DNA of 64,000 bases from Cryobacterium sp. PH29-G1 (GCF_030063365.1 NZ_JASISY010000016.1:32846-96845); one strand, 5' to 3'; shown: positions 9,526 through 18,476, counted from the stretch's first letter. Program-made: numbers and translations. Notes: generated by a model not told the origin, from the sequence alone.

Positions 9526-11052
9526 ATGAATACTCAAAACAATTCTGAGCAAGACGTTCACGAGGCCGTCGATGTCATCATCGTCGGTGCGGGATTTGGT
9601 GGCTTGGGCATGGGCACGCGTCTGGCCCGCGAAGGCGAAAAGTCCTTCGTCATCCTGGAACGCGCGACTGAGGTTGGCGGAACATGGCGGGACAACGACT
9701 ACCCCGGAGCGGCTTGCGACGTCCCTTCCCACCTGTACTCGTACTCCTTCCGCCTCAATCCGGAATGGTCGCGCACTTTTGCCCCGCAGGCCGAGATTCT
9801 CGGCTATCTCAGCGACGTCGCCCGCGAGGAAGGATTGCTGCCGCACATCCACTTCGGTGCCGAACTGATTGAAGCTCGCTGGGACGTGGAGCTGACTCGC
9901 TGGGTGGTCCTCACGCCCAAAGGCGTATTCACGGCCACCAACTTAGTCACCGCCGTCGGGCATTTGTCCGAGCCGAAGCTGCCGCAGATACCGGGCATGG
10001 AGACCTTTACCGGTGACATGTTTCACTCCGCTCAGTGGAATCGAGATGTCGACCTCGCGGGTAAGCGCGTCGGCGTGGTCGGTTCGGGCGCCACGGCAAT
10101 TCAGGTGGTCCCGGAGGTCGCCAAGGAGGCGTCCGAGCTGGTGGTGTTTCAGCGGTCAGCGCCCTACGTCACCCCCCGTCCCGACCGCGCCTATACGGAT
10201 GCCGAGAAGGGCATGTACCGACGGCTTCCCGAAACCATGGAGGAGGTGCGTTCCGAGATGTTTTGGGCGAATGAGGACCGCTACGCGCAGCGCCGCGGCA
10301 CGCCGAGCCTGGTGAATCCTGCCGCCAAGGTGGCCATCGACCACTTACACAAACAGATTCAGGACCCTGCGTTGGTGGCCAAGCTGACACCGGACTACAC
10401 CTTCGGCTGCAAGCGCGTTCTGAAGTCGAACGACTACTATCCAACCTTCAACGCGGATCATGTGACCCTGGACGTGGGCGGTGTGGAGAGCATCGCCAAC
10501 GGCATCGTTCGGTCGCATGGCGGCGAATCGCACGAACTCGACGTGCTGATCTTCTGCACCGGATTCGAGGCGACGGACCTCCCCATTGCTTATCGTGTCT
10601 TTGGAAATAGCGGCCGCTCCCTGAGCGAGCAGTGGGCCAACGGCATGCAGGCCTTCGCGACCATGGCGGTAACAGGCTTCCCGAACATGTGGATCTTGAA
10701 CGGACCTAATACGGGTCTCGGACATAATTCCGCCGTCTACATCGCTGAATCTCAGATTGAGTACATTGATGCTGCCCTGAAATACATGGATACGAATCAG
10801 CTTGCCGTTCTCGAGATTGACGGAGCTGCCGAAGAGAAGTTCATGGATCGTGTCGAGCGGCTGGCGGAGGGTACCGTTTGGCTGGAGGGTGGCTGCAAGA
10901 GCTGGTACGTCGATGCCCGGAATGGGCGGCTGACCACTCTGTGGCCCGACCCGGCGTACAGCTTCCGACAGGAGAACGGCGTCTTCGATCCCGCACCCTT
11001 CGAATTGGCACGTCGGCACACCGACGCGGCCGCCCTGTCAGAAGTTCGCTAG
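9526..11052 (+). CDS. Baeyer-Villiger-type flavin monooxygenase
   Basis: A 508-residue FAD/NADPH class B monooxygenase. It has the FAD Rossmann motif GAGFGG (21-26), the Baeyer-Villiger fingerprint FxGxxxHxxxW read as FTGDMFHSAQW (161-171), and the NADPH motif GSGATA (186-191). An in-frame TTG at 9481 overlaps the hydrolase, but the ATG at 9526 has AAGGA 13 bases upstream and begins a normal N-terminus. The enzyme would insert oxygen next to a ketone to make an ester or lactone. The neighbouring alcohol dehydrogenase and hydrolase fit an alcohol to ketone to lactone to hydroxy-acid route. Substrate range cannot be read. Confidence 0.9.
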   Translation: MNTQNNSEQDVHEAVDVIIVGAGFGGLGMGTRLAREGEKSFVILERATEVGGTWRDNDYPGAACDVPSHLYSYSFRLNPEWSRTFAPQAEILGYLSDVAREEGLLPHIHFGAELIEARWDVELTRWVVLTPKGVFTATNLVTAVGHLSEPKLPQIPGMETFTGDMFHSAQWNRDVDLAGKRVGVVGSGATAIQVVPEVAKEASELVVFQRSAPYVTPRPDRAYTDAEKGMYRRLPETMEEVRSEMFWANEDRYAQRRGTPSLVNPAAKVAIDHLHKQIQDPALVAKLTPDYTFGCKRVLKSNDYYPTFNADHVTLDVGGVESIANGIVRSHGGESHELDVLIFCTGFEATDLPIAYRVFGNSGRSLSEQWANGMQAFATMAVTGFPNMWILNGPNTGLGHNSAVYIAESQIEYIDAALKYMDTNQLAVLEIDGAAEEKFMDRVERLAEGTVWLEGGCKSWYVDARNGRLTTLWPDPAYSFRQENGVFDPAPFELARRHTDAAALSEVR

Positions 11053-11063
11053 TCAAACCAGGA

Positions 11064-11091
11064 GGCGCACCGCAGGGGTCTGTGGTGCGCC
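11064..11091 (+). other. Intercistronic hairpin after the monooxygenase
   Basis: GGCGCACC and GGTGCGCC form a perfect 8-bp stem around a 12-base loop in the 66-bp gap between the monooxygenase and the first SDR. There is no U-run after it, so it is more likely an mRNA-stabilising or attenuating structure than a full terminator. Confidence 0.5.
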
Positions 11092-11118
11092 CAAAATGAT
11101 AATCGTGAAAGGAATTCT

Positions 11119-11889
11119 ATGAACCTCGCCGTAAATTCACCGAGAACCGTGATTGTTACCGGAGCAGCCGGAGGCATTGGGAACGAAATTGTCACCTCAT
11201 TTTTGGCCCGCGGTGACGACGTCGTAGCCGTCGACATGAGCGACGCCGTCATGGCGGCCGATACTGACACCGCAGGGCAGGGACGGGGCCGGCTTGTCGG
11301 AATCGTCGCGGATGTCAGCCGCACCGAAAGTTGGCTCCACGTCATTACGGCGGCCGAGAAATTCGGACGGCCAGTCGGCGTCCTTATTAACAATGCGGGT
11401 ATATCGCCAAAACGTAACGGCGCAAAAGTGCCGGGGGACCAGATCGACCGGGATGAATGGGACAAGGTCCTTGCCGTCAACCTCACGGGGCCATTTCTAG
11501 GTATCCAGGCTGTGGCACCGGGTATGAAGAAATTGGGCTACGGCCGAATCGTGAACATGTCCTCGCTTGCGGCACGTGACGGCGGTCGGCTCGGGGGTGT
11601 TCACTACGCGGCGACCAAAACTGGCCTGCTCGGACTCACGCGGAGCTTCGCCCGCGAACTGGCACCCTTTGGCATCACCGTCAACGCGGTGGCGCCGGGC
11701 AGAATCGACGCCGGAATGGCCTCCTCCGTTTCCGACGAAGTCAACCAAGAATATGCCACGCGCATACCCACCGGCCGCCTCGGCACCGCAACCGATGTGG
11801 CCGGGGCCGTTCTCTATCTGGCGGACTCGAGCAGCGATTTTGTAACGGGGGTGACCCTGGATGTCAACGGCGGCTCTTATATGGGTTAG
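11119..11889 (+). CDS. Short-chain dehydrogenase/reductase (first)
   Basis: A 256-residue classical SDR. The cofactor motif TGAAGGIG spans residues 14-21, NNAG begins at 91, and the active-site Ser149 (NMSSLAA), Tyr163 and Lys167 (YAATK) are intact. The C-terminal PGRIDAGM and DVNGGSYMG segments are typical of FabG-like enzymes. A good GAAAGGAA site precedes the ATG. It would oxidise or reduce a hydroxyl/keto intermediate of the monooxygenase pathway. Its 3' end overlaps the start of the next SDR by 29 bases. Confidence 0.9.
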   Translation: MNLAVNSPRTVIVTGAAGGIGNEIVTSFLARGDDVVAVDMSDAVMAADTDTAGQGRGRLVGIVADVSRTESWLHVITAAEKFGRPVGVLINNAGISPKRNGAKVPGDQIDRDEWDKVLAVNLTGPFLGIQAVAPGMKKLGYGRIVNMSSLAARDGGRLGGVHYAATKTGLLGLTRSFARELAPFGITVNAVAPGRIDAGMASSVSDEVNQEYATRIPTGRLGTATDVAGAVLYLADSSSDFVTGVTLDVNGGSYMG

Positions 11890-12793
11890 AAGCTGGGCAT
11901 CCAAATGGCAGGCAGCGCGTACGCGTAGCGCGGTCACGGATTGCACCGGCCGAACGGTTTTTATTACCGGTGGAAGTCAAGGTATCGGGGCGGCAACGGC
12001 TCGGCGATTCGCCGCCGGGGGCGCATCGCTTGTTATCGTCGACAGCGACCGGGCGGCGTTGGCTGAATTCATGAGCGAGCTCGGGCCATCGCACTTGGGG
12101 GTTACCGCCGACGTCACCGACAGCGATTCTCTAAACGTTGCTGTGGAACTGGCCATCGCGCGCTTCGGGGGCATCGACGTCGTCGTCGTCAATGCGGGTA
12201 TCGGCAGCGCGTCGACGGTTCTTGCTTCGGACATCGAACGACTGGCGCGGATCATTGACGTGAACCTCACCGGCGTCATGAGAACCATAAAGGCCACCTT
12301 GGAGGCGGTCGCGGCGAGTCGAGGACATTTCCTGCTGATGAGTTCCGCAGCGGTATTCAAGAATCTACCCCGGGCGAATGCGTACGCCGCTGCAAAGGCG
12401 GGGGTCGCGGCTTTGGGTGGCGCCCTGCGGCTGGAAGTCGCGCATAAGGGTGTCACTGTCGGCGTTGCCCATCCGGGGTGGATCGCGACGGGGATGATCG
12501 CGGGGAGCTCGACCCGATCGGGAACGAGTGGATCCCTGCCGTGGCCGTTCAACGTGGTGACGGATGTGGACGCGTGCGCCGCTCGGCTGGTTGCGGCGAT
12601 CATCCGCCGTGATCGCACTGTCTACATCCCCGGCGCGCTCGCATTCGTTGACACCTTCCGCTTCCTTTCCACGGGCAGGTTGTGGGATGCGTACATGAAA
12701 CCGCGCAGTGCCAGGCAGGTTCGGGTATGGGAATCCGAGTGCGCCGAATCAGCCCGTGAGGCAACCCTGCAACCCGTCAAAACCGTTTCATAG
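11861..12793 (+). CDS. Short-chain dehydrogenase/reductase (second)
   Basis: A 310-residue SDR with TGGSQGIG at 36-43, NAG at 111-113, MSS at 160-162 and YAAAK with Tyr175 and Lys179. The only in-frame start upstream of the Rossmann motif is the ATG at 11861, inside the previous gene in another frame, so the two are translationally coupled. It has about 30 more N-terminal residues than usual and a C-terminal extension resembling the membrane-associated SDRs that act on lipophilic substrates. It is the last gene before the tctC promoter region. Confidence 0.82.
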   Translation: MSTAALIWVRSWASKWQAARTRSAVTDCTGRTVFITGGSQGIGAATARRFAAGGASLVIVDSDRAALAEFMSELGPSHLGVTADVTDSDSLNVAVELAIARFGGIDVVVVNAGIGSASTVLASDIERLARIIDVNLTGVMRTIKATLEAVAASRGHFLLMSSAAVFKNLPRANAYAAAKAGVAALGGALRLEVAHKGVTVGVAHPGWIATGMIAGSSTRSGTSGSLPWPFNVVTDVDACAARLVAAIIRRDRTVYIPGALAFVDTFRFLSTGRLWDAYMKPRSARQVRVWESECAESAREATLQPVKTVS

Positions 12794-12837
12794 ATCAGCC
12801 AAACCCGGTTGTGTCAGGAATCACAGTTATGATTTAC

Positions 12838-12869
12838 TGATAGTCCAATCCATACGGATTGAACTATCA
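12838..12869. promoter_or_regulatory. 32-bp palindromic operator, copy 2
   Basis: Arms TGATAGTCCAATCC and GGATTGAACTATCA pair at thirteen of fourteen positions around the centre ATAC. The site ends 15 bp before the tctC start. It is the more symmetric of two related palindromes in the window; the other is in the alcohol dehydrogenase/hydrolase divergent region. Such a near-perfect 32-bp repeat is very probably a regulator site that ties the TTT carrier to the oxidative operon. Confidence 0.75.
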
Positions 12870-12884
12870 AAATCATCGAGAACA

Positions 12885-13877
12885 ATGAGGTTCAACTTGA
12901 AAAGCACATTTTTTACATCCGCCGCAGTAATCCTCAGCGTCGGTGTGGCAGTGTCCCTGACGGGATGCGGAGCCGCGGGTACTGCTGAAGCCGTCGATGC
13001 GGGCTACCCCGCGAAGACGGTCAAGTTTTTGATGCCCTACGCTGCCGGCGGCCCCTCCGACGTGACGTCGCGGGCGATGGCCCAGTGCCTGAGTCAAGGT
13101 CTGGGGGGTACCTTCGTGGTGGAAAACCAGTCCAGCGGTGCCGGTGCCGTCGCCATGCAGCAGCTGGCCAGCGCGAAACCGGACGGATACACCGTCGGCC
13201 TGAGTACCAATGGCCCCATGGTGTTGAACCCTATGTTCAACGAGCTGCCGTACAGCATGGACGATTTCACCGCTATCGGCACCATGGCGAAGATCCCCAC
13301 CATGTTTGCCGTCGGAAAGGACTCGCCCTTCAAGGATGCGGAGTCGCTCTTTCAGGCTGCTCAGGAGAATCCGGGCACCATTTCCATGGGTGTCCCCGGC
13401 GCCACGAGTTCCCTGGCAATCGAGCTGAAGAAGCTCCAACAGGACTTCGATATTGAATTCGCGGTTGTACCGACTTCCGGTAGCGCGGAACTGATCACCA
13501 ACCTCCTTGGTGGACATATTGACGCGGTCTTCATCAACGACCACAAGGACGTCGCGGCGCATGTCAAGGACGGTGGGTTCGTGCCCCTCGCCGCCGCAAG
13601 CCAGGAACGATCGAAGACCTACGCGGACCTACCGACCATGGAGGAACTCGGATACGAGGGCTTCTTCACGGATTCCGTTTATGGGCTCTTCGGCCCGAAG
13701 GGTCTCCCGGACGCCATCGTCGCCACGCTGGAATCCGGCATTGAGGCCTGCACACAGGACCAGGAGGTCATCGATCAGATCGGTGAGCGTTTTGTGCCGG
13801 ACACGTTCTCTAACGCCGAGGAAACCGCGGCAGTCTTTGCTGACATGCAGACCCGCTACGAGCCGCTCGTCGGCTAA
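12885..13877 (+). CDS. tctC: TTT transporter solute-binding lipoprotein TctC (first system)
   Basis: A 330-residue extracytoplasmic binding protein of the tripartite tricarboxylate transporter (Bug/TctC) family. The N-terminus is a lipoprotein signal with lipobox LTGC. The mature part has KTVKFLMPYAAGG, the PDGYT segment and the usual C-terminal SNAEET region. Start choice: ATG at 12885 or TTG at 12897, the latter having a better spaced TGAGG; both give a valid signal peptide. It precedes tctB and tctA. Family ligands are carboxylates or related small acids. The 32-bp palindrome just upstream suggests co-regulation with the monooxygenase operon. Confidence 0.9.
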   Translation: MRFNLKSTFFTSAAVILSVGVAVSLTGCGAAGTAEAVDAGYPAKTVKFLMPYAAGGPSDVTSRAMAQCLSQGLGGTFVVENQSSGAGAVAMQQLASAKPDGYTVGLSTNGPMVLNPMFNELPYSMDDFTAIGTMAKIPTMFAVGKDSPFKDAESLFQAAQENPGTISMGVPGATSSLAIELKKLQQDFDIEFAVVPTSGSAELITNLLGGHIDAVFINDHKDVAAHVKDGGFVPLAAASQERSKTYADLPTMEELGYEGFFTDSVYGLFGPKGLPDAIVATLESGIEACTQDQEVIDQIGERFVPDTFSNAEETAAVFADMQTRYEPLVG

Positions 13878-13928
13878 TAACCGTTGGATGGTTCTTGGGC
13901 CAAACACTCAACAGAAGGTTAGATCTTC

Positions 13929-14453
13929 ATGGTTACTTCAATCTTGGAAGCGGGCCAACGCCTGGAGCGAAGCGAAGACGAGACGTTGCCGCGTAGGGCA
14001 GGTCTCAACCGCCTGCCCGCGCTCGTCTTGTTCATCGTCGGTGTCGCCGCAATGATCGGCGCGTGGAACCTCTCGGTGGGTTCGCTCCAGCACCCGCAAC
14101 CGGGTCTCTGGCCCTTCGTCGTGTCGTTCGTCATCGCGCTGACGGGCGGCATCTTGACGCTCTTTCCCGAGCAGATACCGCTCGAGGCATGGAACCGCCG
14201 AAGTTTGGGGGTCATCGGGGGCATAGTGAGCCTGGGCGTGTTCATCATCCTGTTCGAGACCATCGGCTTCATCATCCCGGCGATTCTGATGCTTGTGCTT
14301 TGGCTCAAGGTTTTCGGCGGAGAGAGGTGGATCCCCACCATCATTCTTTCGATTGTTGGCTCCGCTACGTCCTACCTACTTTTTGCTGAGTTGCTCGGTG
14401 TGCCCTTCCCCCAGGACATCGTGCTGAATGCGCTGTCCTGGATTGGAATTTGA
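13929..14453 (+). CDS. tctB: TTT transporter small membrane subunit TctB (first system)
   Basis: A 174-residue four-segment integral membrane protein of the TctB type. It has the typical PQPGLWPF motif after the first helix and the closing PFPQDIVL. It lies between tctC and tctA and ends one base before the tctA start codon. It forms the small subunit of the secondary, ion-driven carrier. Sequence conservation in this subunit is low, so the identification rests mostly on topology and order. Confidence 0.88.
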   Translation: MVTSILEAGQRLERSEDETLPRRAGLNRLPALVLFIVGVAAMIGAWNLSVGSLQHPQPGLWPFVVSFVIALTGGILTLFPEQIPLEAWNRRSLGVIGGIVSLGVFIILFETIGFIIPAILMLVLWLKVFGGERWIPTIILSIVGSATSYLLFAELLGVPFPQDIVLNALSWIGI

Positions 14454-14454
14454 T

Positions 14455-15984
14455 ATGGATACGTTAGATAGTTTGACTCTGGGATTTTCGGTAGCCTTCG
14501 AACCGACGAACCTTCTCTTCGTGCTCATTGGCGTCGTCATCGGCACCGCTATTGGTGTTCTTCCGGGGCTGGGGCCGACGGCGACCATCGCATTGTTGCT
14601 ACCCATCACCTACACGATGGATGCCACGACGTCGATCATCATGCTGGCCGGCATCTACTACGGCTCGATGTACGGCGGCACCATCACCTCGGTTCTGTTG
14701 CGTTTGCCCGGCGAAGCGGCCTCCGTCGTGACTGCGATCGACGGTTACCAAATGACGAAGCAGGGCCGAGCTGGTACGGCGCTCGGTATTGCGGCTATTG
14801 GTTCGTTTATCGGCGGCACGGTGTCGATCATTGGCCTGACTTTTCTTGCCCCGATGCTGGCAAACGTTGCGCTCGCGATGGGTCCCGCAGCGTACGTTGC
14901 GCTGATGGTGCTTGGGTTGTTTCTCGTGACGTCGATCGGTACAGGTTCCACGATCAAGAGCCTCTGCATGGCCGGACTCGGACTGGCCCTCTCGACAGTT
15001 GGCCAGGATCCGATTGACGGCTCTAGCCGTTTCACGTTCGGCAGCGTTGGGCTGCTGAGCGGATTCGATTTTGTGGCGGTGGCCATGGGCCTCTTCGGTG
15101 TGGGCGAACTGCTCCACAGCTTGGAGAAGAGCGAACACGGCCAGGCCATCAAGGTGAAGATCAAGAACATCTGGCCATCACGCAAAGACATGAAGGAATC
15201 CTCGGGTGCCATCGCTCGCGGATCTGTGCTGGGGTTCTTTATCGGTGTGCTGCCGGGCGGTGGTGGCGTTATTTCCTCGCTGGCTTCCTACGCCATGGAA
15301 AAGAAGCGTGCAAAAGACCCGTCGCGATTCGGCAAGGGAGCGATCGAGGGAGTGGCCGGTCCGGAGACGGCCAACAATGCCTCTTCGACTTCGGCGTTTA
15401 TTCCGCTGCTCGTTCTGGGCATTCCCTCCAACGTGGTGCTGGCCCTTATCTTCGGAGCGCTATTGATGCACGGGATGACCCCGGGACCGCAGCTGATAGC
15501 CGAGCAACCCAACCTGTTCTGGGGCATCATCGCCTCCATGTACATCGGCAATCTGATGCTTCTGGTCTTGAATATCCCGTTGGTGGGCGTCTTCGTTCAG
15601 ATGCTCCGCGTTCGTACCGGCATTCTGATTGCGTTTGCGCTGCTGATCGTGATGATCGGTGTCTTTTCGATCAACAACAGCCCGTTCGATATGTGGGTTG
15701 TCCTAGGATTCGGTGTGCTGGGATGGCTCATGAACAAAACAGGCTTTGATCCCGGCCCGCTCGTGCTGGCTTTCGTGCTCGGACCGATCTTGGAAAAGTC
15801 CTTCCGTCAGTCCATGCTCATCTCGGGTGGAAGTCTCGAGATCTTCGTGACGGATCCAGCCGCAGCCCTAATTTTCGGCGCGATCGCCCTGGGCATCCTC
15901 TACAAGGTGCTGGGTACGCGGCTGAAACGTCGTAAGAAAACAGCACCGGTGATTCCGGCCGAGTCAGTCGATATCGATTCCTGA
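14455..15984 (+). CDS. tctA: TTT transporter large membrane subunit TctA (first system)
   Basis: A 509-residue, roughly twelve-segment membrane protein. It has TctA signatures GVLPGLGPTATIALLLP near residue 35, YYGSMYGGTITSVLLRLPGE near 70, and the mid-protein repeat GVLPGGGGVISS. It is the ion-coupled translocation subunit. The ATG at 14455 follows the tctB stop by one base; an in-frame upstream start inside tctB was rejected. The operon ends at the strong terminator at 16073. Confidence 0.93.
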   Translation: MDTLDSLTLGFSVAFEPTNLLFVLIGVVIGTAIGVLPGLGPTATIALLLPITYTMDATTSIIMLAGIYYGSMYGGTITSVLLRLPGEAASVVTAIDGYQMTKQGRAGTALGIAAIGSFIGGTVSIIGLTFLAPMLANVALAMGPAAYVALMVLGLFLVTSIGTGSTIKSLCMAGLGLALSTVGQDPIDGSSRFTFGSVGLLSGFDFVAVAMGLFGVGELLHSLEKSEHGQAIKVKIKNIWPSRKDMKESSGAIARGSVLGFFIGVLPGGGGVISSLASYAMEKKRAKDPSRFGKGAIEGVAGPETANNASSTSAFIPLLVLGIPSNVVLALIFGALLMHGMTPGPQLIAEQPNLFWGIIASMYIGNLMLLVLNIPLVGVFVQMLRVRTGILIAFALLIVMIGVFSINNSPFDMWVVLGFGVLGWLMNKTGFDPGPLVLAFVLGPILEKSFRQSMLISGGSLEIFVTDPAAALIFGAIALGILYKVLGTRLKRRKKTAPVIPAESVDIDS

Positions 15985-16072
15985 GGTCTGCGTGCGACGA
16001 CCGAGAATGGGGCCTTAGCTGCGTGGCGTTCTAAGTCCGGCGGTGAGTATGCGCACAGCCGTCAATAAAGCC

Positions 16073-16115
16073 AAGACGACCGCAGCCCCACTTGTCGTGG
16101 GGCTGCGGTCGTCTT
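16073..16115. terminator. Bidirectional terminator hairpin
   Basis: A perfect 19-bp stem, AAGACGACCGCAGCCCCAC, with a 5-base loop (TTGTC) and the exact complement. It lies between the convergent tctA and quinone reductase genes. The A-rich base before and T-rich base after let it act in both directions. Confidence 0.9.
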
Positions 16116-16120
16116 GCCGT

Positions 16121-17098
16121 TTAGCGTTCGACGATCAGCAGGAGCTTTCCGATGTGGCCGGAACTTTCCAGCAGACGATGCGCCGCCGCGGCCTCATTCA
16201 AGGGGAAGCGCGCGAAGATCACGGGGCGAATCTCGCCGCTCTCCACGAGCGGCCAAACAGATTTGCGCACGCTTGCGACGATGTTGGCCTTGTCTTCGAT
16301 GCTTCTCGAACGGAGGGTGGTTGACCGGATCGTTGCCCGTTTTCGCATCAGTGCCCCAAAGTTGAGGGTGCCTTCTTCGCCGCTGAGGTTGCCGATATTC
16401 ATGATGCGACCGTCCGTGCGGAGGGCTGTGAGATTGCGGGACAGATACCCTCCTCCAATCGAGTCGAGAATGACATCTGCGCCGCCGTACTCCTCAACGA
16501 CCCGCGACTCAAAGGCCTCCTCGCGGTACTCGATCGCCAGATCGGCTCCGAGGCTGCGGCAGGCATCCGCTTTCTCGGCCGACCCGACGGTGACGACCGC
16601 ACGCGCACCGAAGGCGCCAGCCAACTGAATCGCCATCGTGCCGATGCCGCTAGAGCCGCCGTGAACGAGGAGAACATCATCGCGTTTGAGTTCGCCCAAC
16701 ATAAAGACGTTGTGCCAAACCGTGGTGATCGCCTCGATCAGTCCCGCCGCATCCAGGAGATCAACTCCAGCCGGTACGGGAAGCGCATGACGCTCATCGA
16801 CGACGGCTCGTTCGGCGTATCCGCCTCCAGCCAGCAGCGCACACACCCTGTCGCCGACGGAGAACAGGGTGACATCATTTCCTACTTCGCTGACGATTCC
16901 AGAGATTTCCAGCCCGGGCCACAGCGGGGCACCTGGCGGCGGCGGGTAGGTGCCCCGTCGCTGGCTGACATCAGCACGATTCACGGCTGCCGCATGGACA
17001 TCTACGACTATGTCGCGACGCCCCATTGTGGGCTGGTCAACGTTGGCTAGTTCAAGTACGGAAGGGTCACCTGGTTCGCGGATCACAATTGCTTTCAT
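16121..17098 (-). CDS. NAD(P)H:quinone oxidoreductase-type zinc-less MDR
   Basis: A 325-residue medium-chain reductase of the quinone oxidoreductase/crotonyl-CoA reductase-like group. It has VNRADVSQRRGTYPPPPGAP near residue 40, GLEISGIV, the NADPH motif HGGSSGIGTMA near 144, and no catalytic zinc cysteines. It probably reduces quinones or enones, protecting against electrophiles. It converges on the upstream TTT operon and shares its terminator. Start is ATG at 17098. Confidence 0.9.
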   Translation of the reverse strand: MKAIVIREPGDPSVLELANVDQPTMGRRDIVVDVHAAAVNRADVSQRRGTYPPPPGAPLWPGLEISGIVSEVGNDVTLFSVGDRVCALLAGGGYAERAVVDERHALPVPAGVDLLDAAGLIEAITTVWHNVFMLGELKRDDVLLVHGGSSGIGTMAIQLAGAFGARAVVTVGSAEKADACRSLGADLAIEYREEAFESRVVEEYGGADVILDSIGGGYLSRNLTALRTDGRIMNIGNLSGEEGTLNFGALMRKRATIRSTTLRSRSIEDKANIVASVRKSVWPLVESGEIRPVIFARFPLNEAAAAHRLLESSGHIGKLLLIVER

Positions 17099-17251
17099 CT
17101 ATCGAACGTATCCGACTGAGCGCGATTAAAATTCATCTCTGATCGGCTAAACGCCGCAAACGGCGGTAGGGCTCCGCATCCACTGCGCTCGACCGCCGTG
17201 ACGGCGTCGCCGCCCAGCGGGGACGTTTCGGCGACCTCCTCGTGGAGAGGA

Positions 17252-17443
17252 CTAGCCGCGCAGCCGCCGCCAGATAGAGCGGATGCGGCGACGCGCCGCG
17301 CTCCAGAACGCGCGGGATCGAGTGCGGGCGGCCTGACGACGTTCGGACTCCATCTTTCGTTCCTGCAGGAAGGCCTTCGCGCCTTCTTTGTTGCGGGTGC
17401 GTACCCACTGACCGTTTCCGCCGCCCATGAACATCTTGACCAC
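17252..17443 (-). CDS. Small basic protein, unknown
   Basis: A 63-residue, arginine-rich frame starting at GTG, with an in-frame ATG three codons later. The third codon positions are strongly G/C, as in real genes here. The N-terminus is glycine-rich (MFMGGGNGQWVRTRNKEG) and the last thirty residues are highly basic with three tryptophans (SRAFWSAARRRIRSIWRRLRG). No family is recognised. It precedes the quinone reductase on the same strand, with a short hairpin (17152-17165) between them. It could be a small nucleic-acid- or membrane-associated protein, or a spurious frame. Confidence 0.45.
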   Translation of the reverse strand: MVKMFMGGGNGQWVRTRNKEGAKAFLQERKMESERRQAARTRSRAFWSAARRRIRSIWRRLRG

Positions 17444-17590
17444 ATCCCGTCCCCGTTGGTTCGTGCCATTCTTCCACGGTAGCCGGGAAGCCTACGCGGG
17501 CGAAAGATGACTTATTGGGGACCGCTTGACGGTGCTCGCGCAGGCGCATCCGGCTTGCCGTCGCGAAATTGCGCCTTGTAGGGTTGGGTC

Positions 17591-17932
17591 ATGGGCGCAT
17601 CTTCTGAAACGTTGTCGAACCGAAGTACGCCAAGCGCGACCCGCTCCCTCAGTCGCGCGGCGTTCTGGCTGGGCGTTCTCGCCACGGTGAGCTATGTGTT
17701 GGGGTGGATTCTCGTGGCCTGGGTGCTGCCCGGCAATGTGTTCGTGATCGGCCTCGCGACCGTTTTGGATTATCTCGTGCCGATCGTCGGCATCATCGTG
17801 GGTCATGTGGCGCGACACCGGGAAGGTCGGGAGCGCGCCTCGACCGTTGGCTTAGTGCTGTCGTACCTGTTCTTCGCCGCGGCCGTCATCCCGCTCCTCT
17901 TGGCTGTTCTGGTTCTGGTAGCAACGCCCTAA
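17591..17932 (+). CDS. Small membrane protein (DUF4190-like topology)
   Basis: A 113-residue protein with a polar Ser/Thr-rich N-terminus of about 22 residues. Then come three hydrophobic segments: FWLGVLATVSYVLGWILVAWVL, VIGLATVLDYLVPIVGIIVGHVA, and a C-terminal helix. The segment VPIVGIIVGHVARHREGRERAS resembles the GxxxGHxA.. pattern of DUF4190-type small membrane proteins. It stands alone, followed by another small membrane protein 133 bp later. Function unknown. Confidence 0.7.
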   Translation: MGASSETLSNRSTPSATRSLSRAAFWLGVLATVSYVLGWILVAWVLPGNVFVIGLATVLDYLVPIVGIIVGHVARHREGRERASTVGLVLSYLFFAAAVIPLLLAVLVLVATP

Positions 17933-18065
17933 GCGCTGTACACGCGACGCGGATACCCGCACTCTCCGTCTGCCCGTCACCCCGGATAGACTCCTGCCAA
18001 GGATCGGGAAATCAGGCTCCCGGGGCAGCCTGTCCGATGGCCGCGTAGCCGAGTTTGGGGAACGT

Positions 18066-18476
18066 ATGTCACTTCGCATCACCAGCACGTCAACGAAGAT
18101 CGGCTACGTCGTCGCCGCGTATGTAGTCGGTCCCTTGATCGTTCTCTTCGTAGCCTTGGTGGCAGGGCCGCCTCTGGCGGCAGCGGCGACCGTAATGTTG
18201 CTCCTCGCAGTGGTTGGCTTTGCGGTGCGTACTTTTCGGGGCGAGGGCGAGCCCGTTGCCGCGCCGAGGGCCTGGTGGCGCATGACCGCCCAACCAACTT
18301 CGGGTTTCGTGTTTTCAGCGCTCTTTCTCGGGCAGGCCGTATCCCTCGCGTTCACCGCCGCACCACGGACCGACGTGGGGGCGTTCATCGCCATTGCGCC
18401 CGTCTACGCCGGCCTGGGCGCACTGTTTGCCTACTCGTCGATCCGGTTGAGAAGCGTGCGTCACAAGCGAGGGTGA
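18066..18476 (+). CDS. Hypothetical four-helix membrane protein
   Basis: A 136-residue protein with four hydrophobic segments: around 14-32, 36-50, 78-95 and 102-122. A basic C-terminal tail RLRSVRHKRG suggests an inside C-terminus. A GGGGAA site lies six bases before the ATG. No family is recognised. It sits 54 bp upstream of the VOC gene and may be co-transcribed with it. Confidence 0.65.
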   Translation: MSLRITSTSTKIGYVVAAYVVGPLIVLFVALVAGPPLAAAATVMLLLAVVGFAVRTFRGEGEPVAAPRAWWRMTAQPTSGFVFSALFLGQAVSLAFTAAPRTDVGAFIAIAPVYAGLGALFAYSSIRLRSVRHKRG

